From Chloroflexota bacterium (GTDB taxonomy: Bacteria > Chloroflexota > Dehalococcoidia > UBA2979), in the NCBI GenBank assembly GCA_009843585.1, contig VYDC01000203.1:1-5974 (forward strand): a stretch of 5,974 nt of DNA. The letters are read 5' to 3'. The translations under genes and the position numbers were made by a program. This document shows, in pieces, positions 5,364 to 5,974 of the stretch (positions are counted from its first letter, which is position 1; each line of letters begins with the position of its first letter). A model generated the notes under the pieces. It worked only from the letters and a program-made list of their open reading frames with translations. It ran no database searches and had not been told where the DNA came from.

Positions 5364-5412
5364 GCGTCGAAAATCAACTCCGTTTGTGTACTGGCGAATC
5401 TAGTTAGCAGCC
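5364..5412 (+). promoter_or_regulatory. Promoter-like element upstream of the second secreted-protein gene
   Basis: Second copy of the 49-bp element at 1591-1639, with the same blocks at the same spacing: TCG..AATC (ending 5375), TTGTGT (5384-5389), CGAATCTAG (5395-5403) and AGCAGCC (5406-5412). The leader to the GTG at 5524 would be about 110 bases and contains the hairpin GCCTC/GAGGC (5443-5456). The conserved AGCAGCC downstream of the supposed -10 is unusual for a plain promoter and might be a start-site or leader signal, or part of a protein-binding site. Confidence 0.5.
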
Positions 5413-5523
5413 CCGGCCGCGCCTTAGCGTTTTCCGTCAGCCGCCTCTCGCGAGGCTCTCTCGCGCTCACCGCAAGTGCCCCGCCAGAGGCGTGTCTTCC
5501 GACTCCGAACGGGGCGCGAAATC

Positions 5524-5974
5524 GTGGCAGCGAGACTGAGACACGTTCGCACTCATCTTCCGGCCGCGGGCGTGCTGCGCGGGGTCGGAAGGTGGGGTGC
5601 CCTGGCCCTGCCGGTCGTGCTCGCCGCCGGGTTGCTCGCGGGCATCGTGACGGCGTCGGCACAGGAGGCCGAGGTCTCGGTCGCGGGCTTCGACCGCAGC
5701 GGCCTCGAGGTGGTCGTGCTCGCCTCCTTCGAGGCGGGCGGAGCGACGACGCTCTACTCGGCGGCGGACTCTCGCTGGGGCGCCACCGGGAGGCTGATCG
5801 AGGGCGACGTCGAGCTGGTCGCGGGCTCCGGCATCTCGCGGGTCATGAGCCCCGAGGCCGACGGCTCGCTGCTCCGGCTCAACGACGGCGGCCCGCTGGT
5901 GCTGCGCGAGTACTTCGGCGAGTCGGGCGCGGGCGCGGATCTGACGCTACGGGTGGGGACCGGCGAGGGAACGG
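5524..5974 (+). CDS. Exported protein of unknown family, 3' end outside the window
   Basis: The frame is open for 150 codons and runs off the right edge without a stop. I do not recognise the family. The first 46 residues form a long signal peptide: an Arg/His-rich N-region (residues 4-23), a hydrophobic core (about 25-42) and TASA before a probable signal peptidase I site at Ala46/Gln47. The visible mature part has no cysteine and reads like repeating beta strands (VSVAGFDRSGLEVVVLASF, GDVELVAG, ADLTLRVGTG), rich in Gly, Ala and acidic residues, which would suit an extracellular or cell-surface protein. No similarity to the other secreted protein is apparent. GTG 5524 gives the best signal peptide but its ribosome binding site is weak (GGGG then nine bases); GTG 5476 and GTG 5572 are alternatives, and a stop at 5425 limits any extension. 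Its gene diverges from the kinase operon. Confidence 0.8.
   Translation, partial: MAARLRHVRTHLPAAGVLRGVGRWGALALPVVLAAGLLAGIVTASAQEAEVSVAGFDRSGLEVVVLASFEAGGATTLYSAADSRWGATGRLIEGDVELVAGSGISRVMSPEADGSLLRLNDGGPLVLREYFGESGAGADLTLRVGTGEGT

Larger units (their letters stand above)
4598..5523. other. 926-bp gene-free region between the kinase operon and the second secreted-protein gene
   Basis: The flanking genes diverge from this region, so it must hold at least two promoters. No frame within it looks like a real protein; the minus-strand frames at 4755-5348 and 4774-5244 are Arg/Pro/Gly-rich. It has three parts: a GC-rich structured leader for the kinase gene (4598-4750), an AT-richer island dense in repeats (4755-4880), and a GC-rich middle with hairpins (4960-5290) that leads into a second AT-richer island (5290-5410) with the promoter of the right-hand gene. 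A small RNA in the middle part cannot be excluded. Confidence 0.6.

Noticed and set aside
5345..5662. 105-codon minus-strand frame over the right-hand promoter and gene start
   Set aside because: Antisense to the signal peptide of the second secreted protein and covers the conserved promoter element; low-complexity sequence.

Overview
The window is GC-rich (about 70% by eye), with GC-biased third codon positions, GTG starts, a SARP/BTAD-type regulator and a NarL-type two-component pair. This fits an actinobacterium (Actinomycetota). Nothing here fixes the genus; a deep-branching lineage is possible but unproven. There are no RNA genes, transposases, CRISPR arrays or resistance genes that I can support.

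Layout. (1) 1-344 is non-coding: a long GC-rich hairpin at the left edge, then a small AT-richer island with a near-palindrome. (2) 345-1190 (+) is a BTAD-domain transcriptional regulator of the SARP/AfsR type. (3) 1191-1704 is a 514-bp regulatory gap. (4) 1705-2634 (+) is an exported protein of unknown family with a signal peptide and eight cysteines, preceded by a near-ideal ribosome binding site. (5) 2635-2703 is a convergent junction with a long hairpin. (6) 2704-4597 (-) is a two-gene operon: a six-helix membrane histidine kinase of the HisKA_3 class, then, one base after its stop codon, a NarL/LuxR-type response regulator. (7) 4598-5523 is a 926-bp gene-free region. (8) 5524-5974 (+) is the start of a second exported protein of unknown family, cut by the window edge.

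The proteins are ordinary regulators plus two uncharacterised secreted proteins. The interesting signal is in the non-coding DNA. A 49-bp promoter-like element (35 of 49 positions identical, no gaps) precedes both secreted-protein genes. A short site, TGCGYACA, occurs seven times on either strand, every time in a gap and never in a gene. Two longer words are shared between gaps: ATTGWTGCGCACAA (upstream of the SARP gene and of the first secreted protein) and GTACMCCTCAGGGT (upstream of the first secreted protein and in the kinase promoter region).

My reading, which is inference, is that these four transcription units form one local regulon: a membrane sensor and its response regulator, an auxiliary SARP-like activator, and two co-expressed exported products. 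The sequence does not show the stimulus, which regulator binds which site, or what the secreted proteins do.
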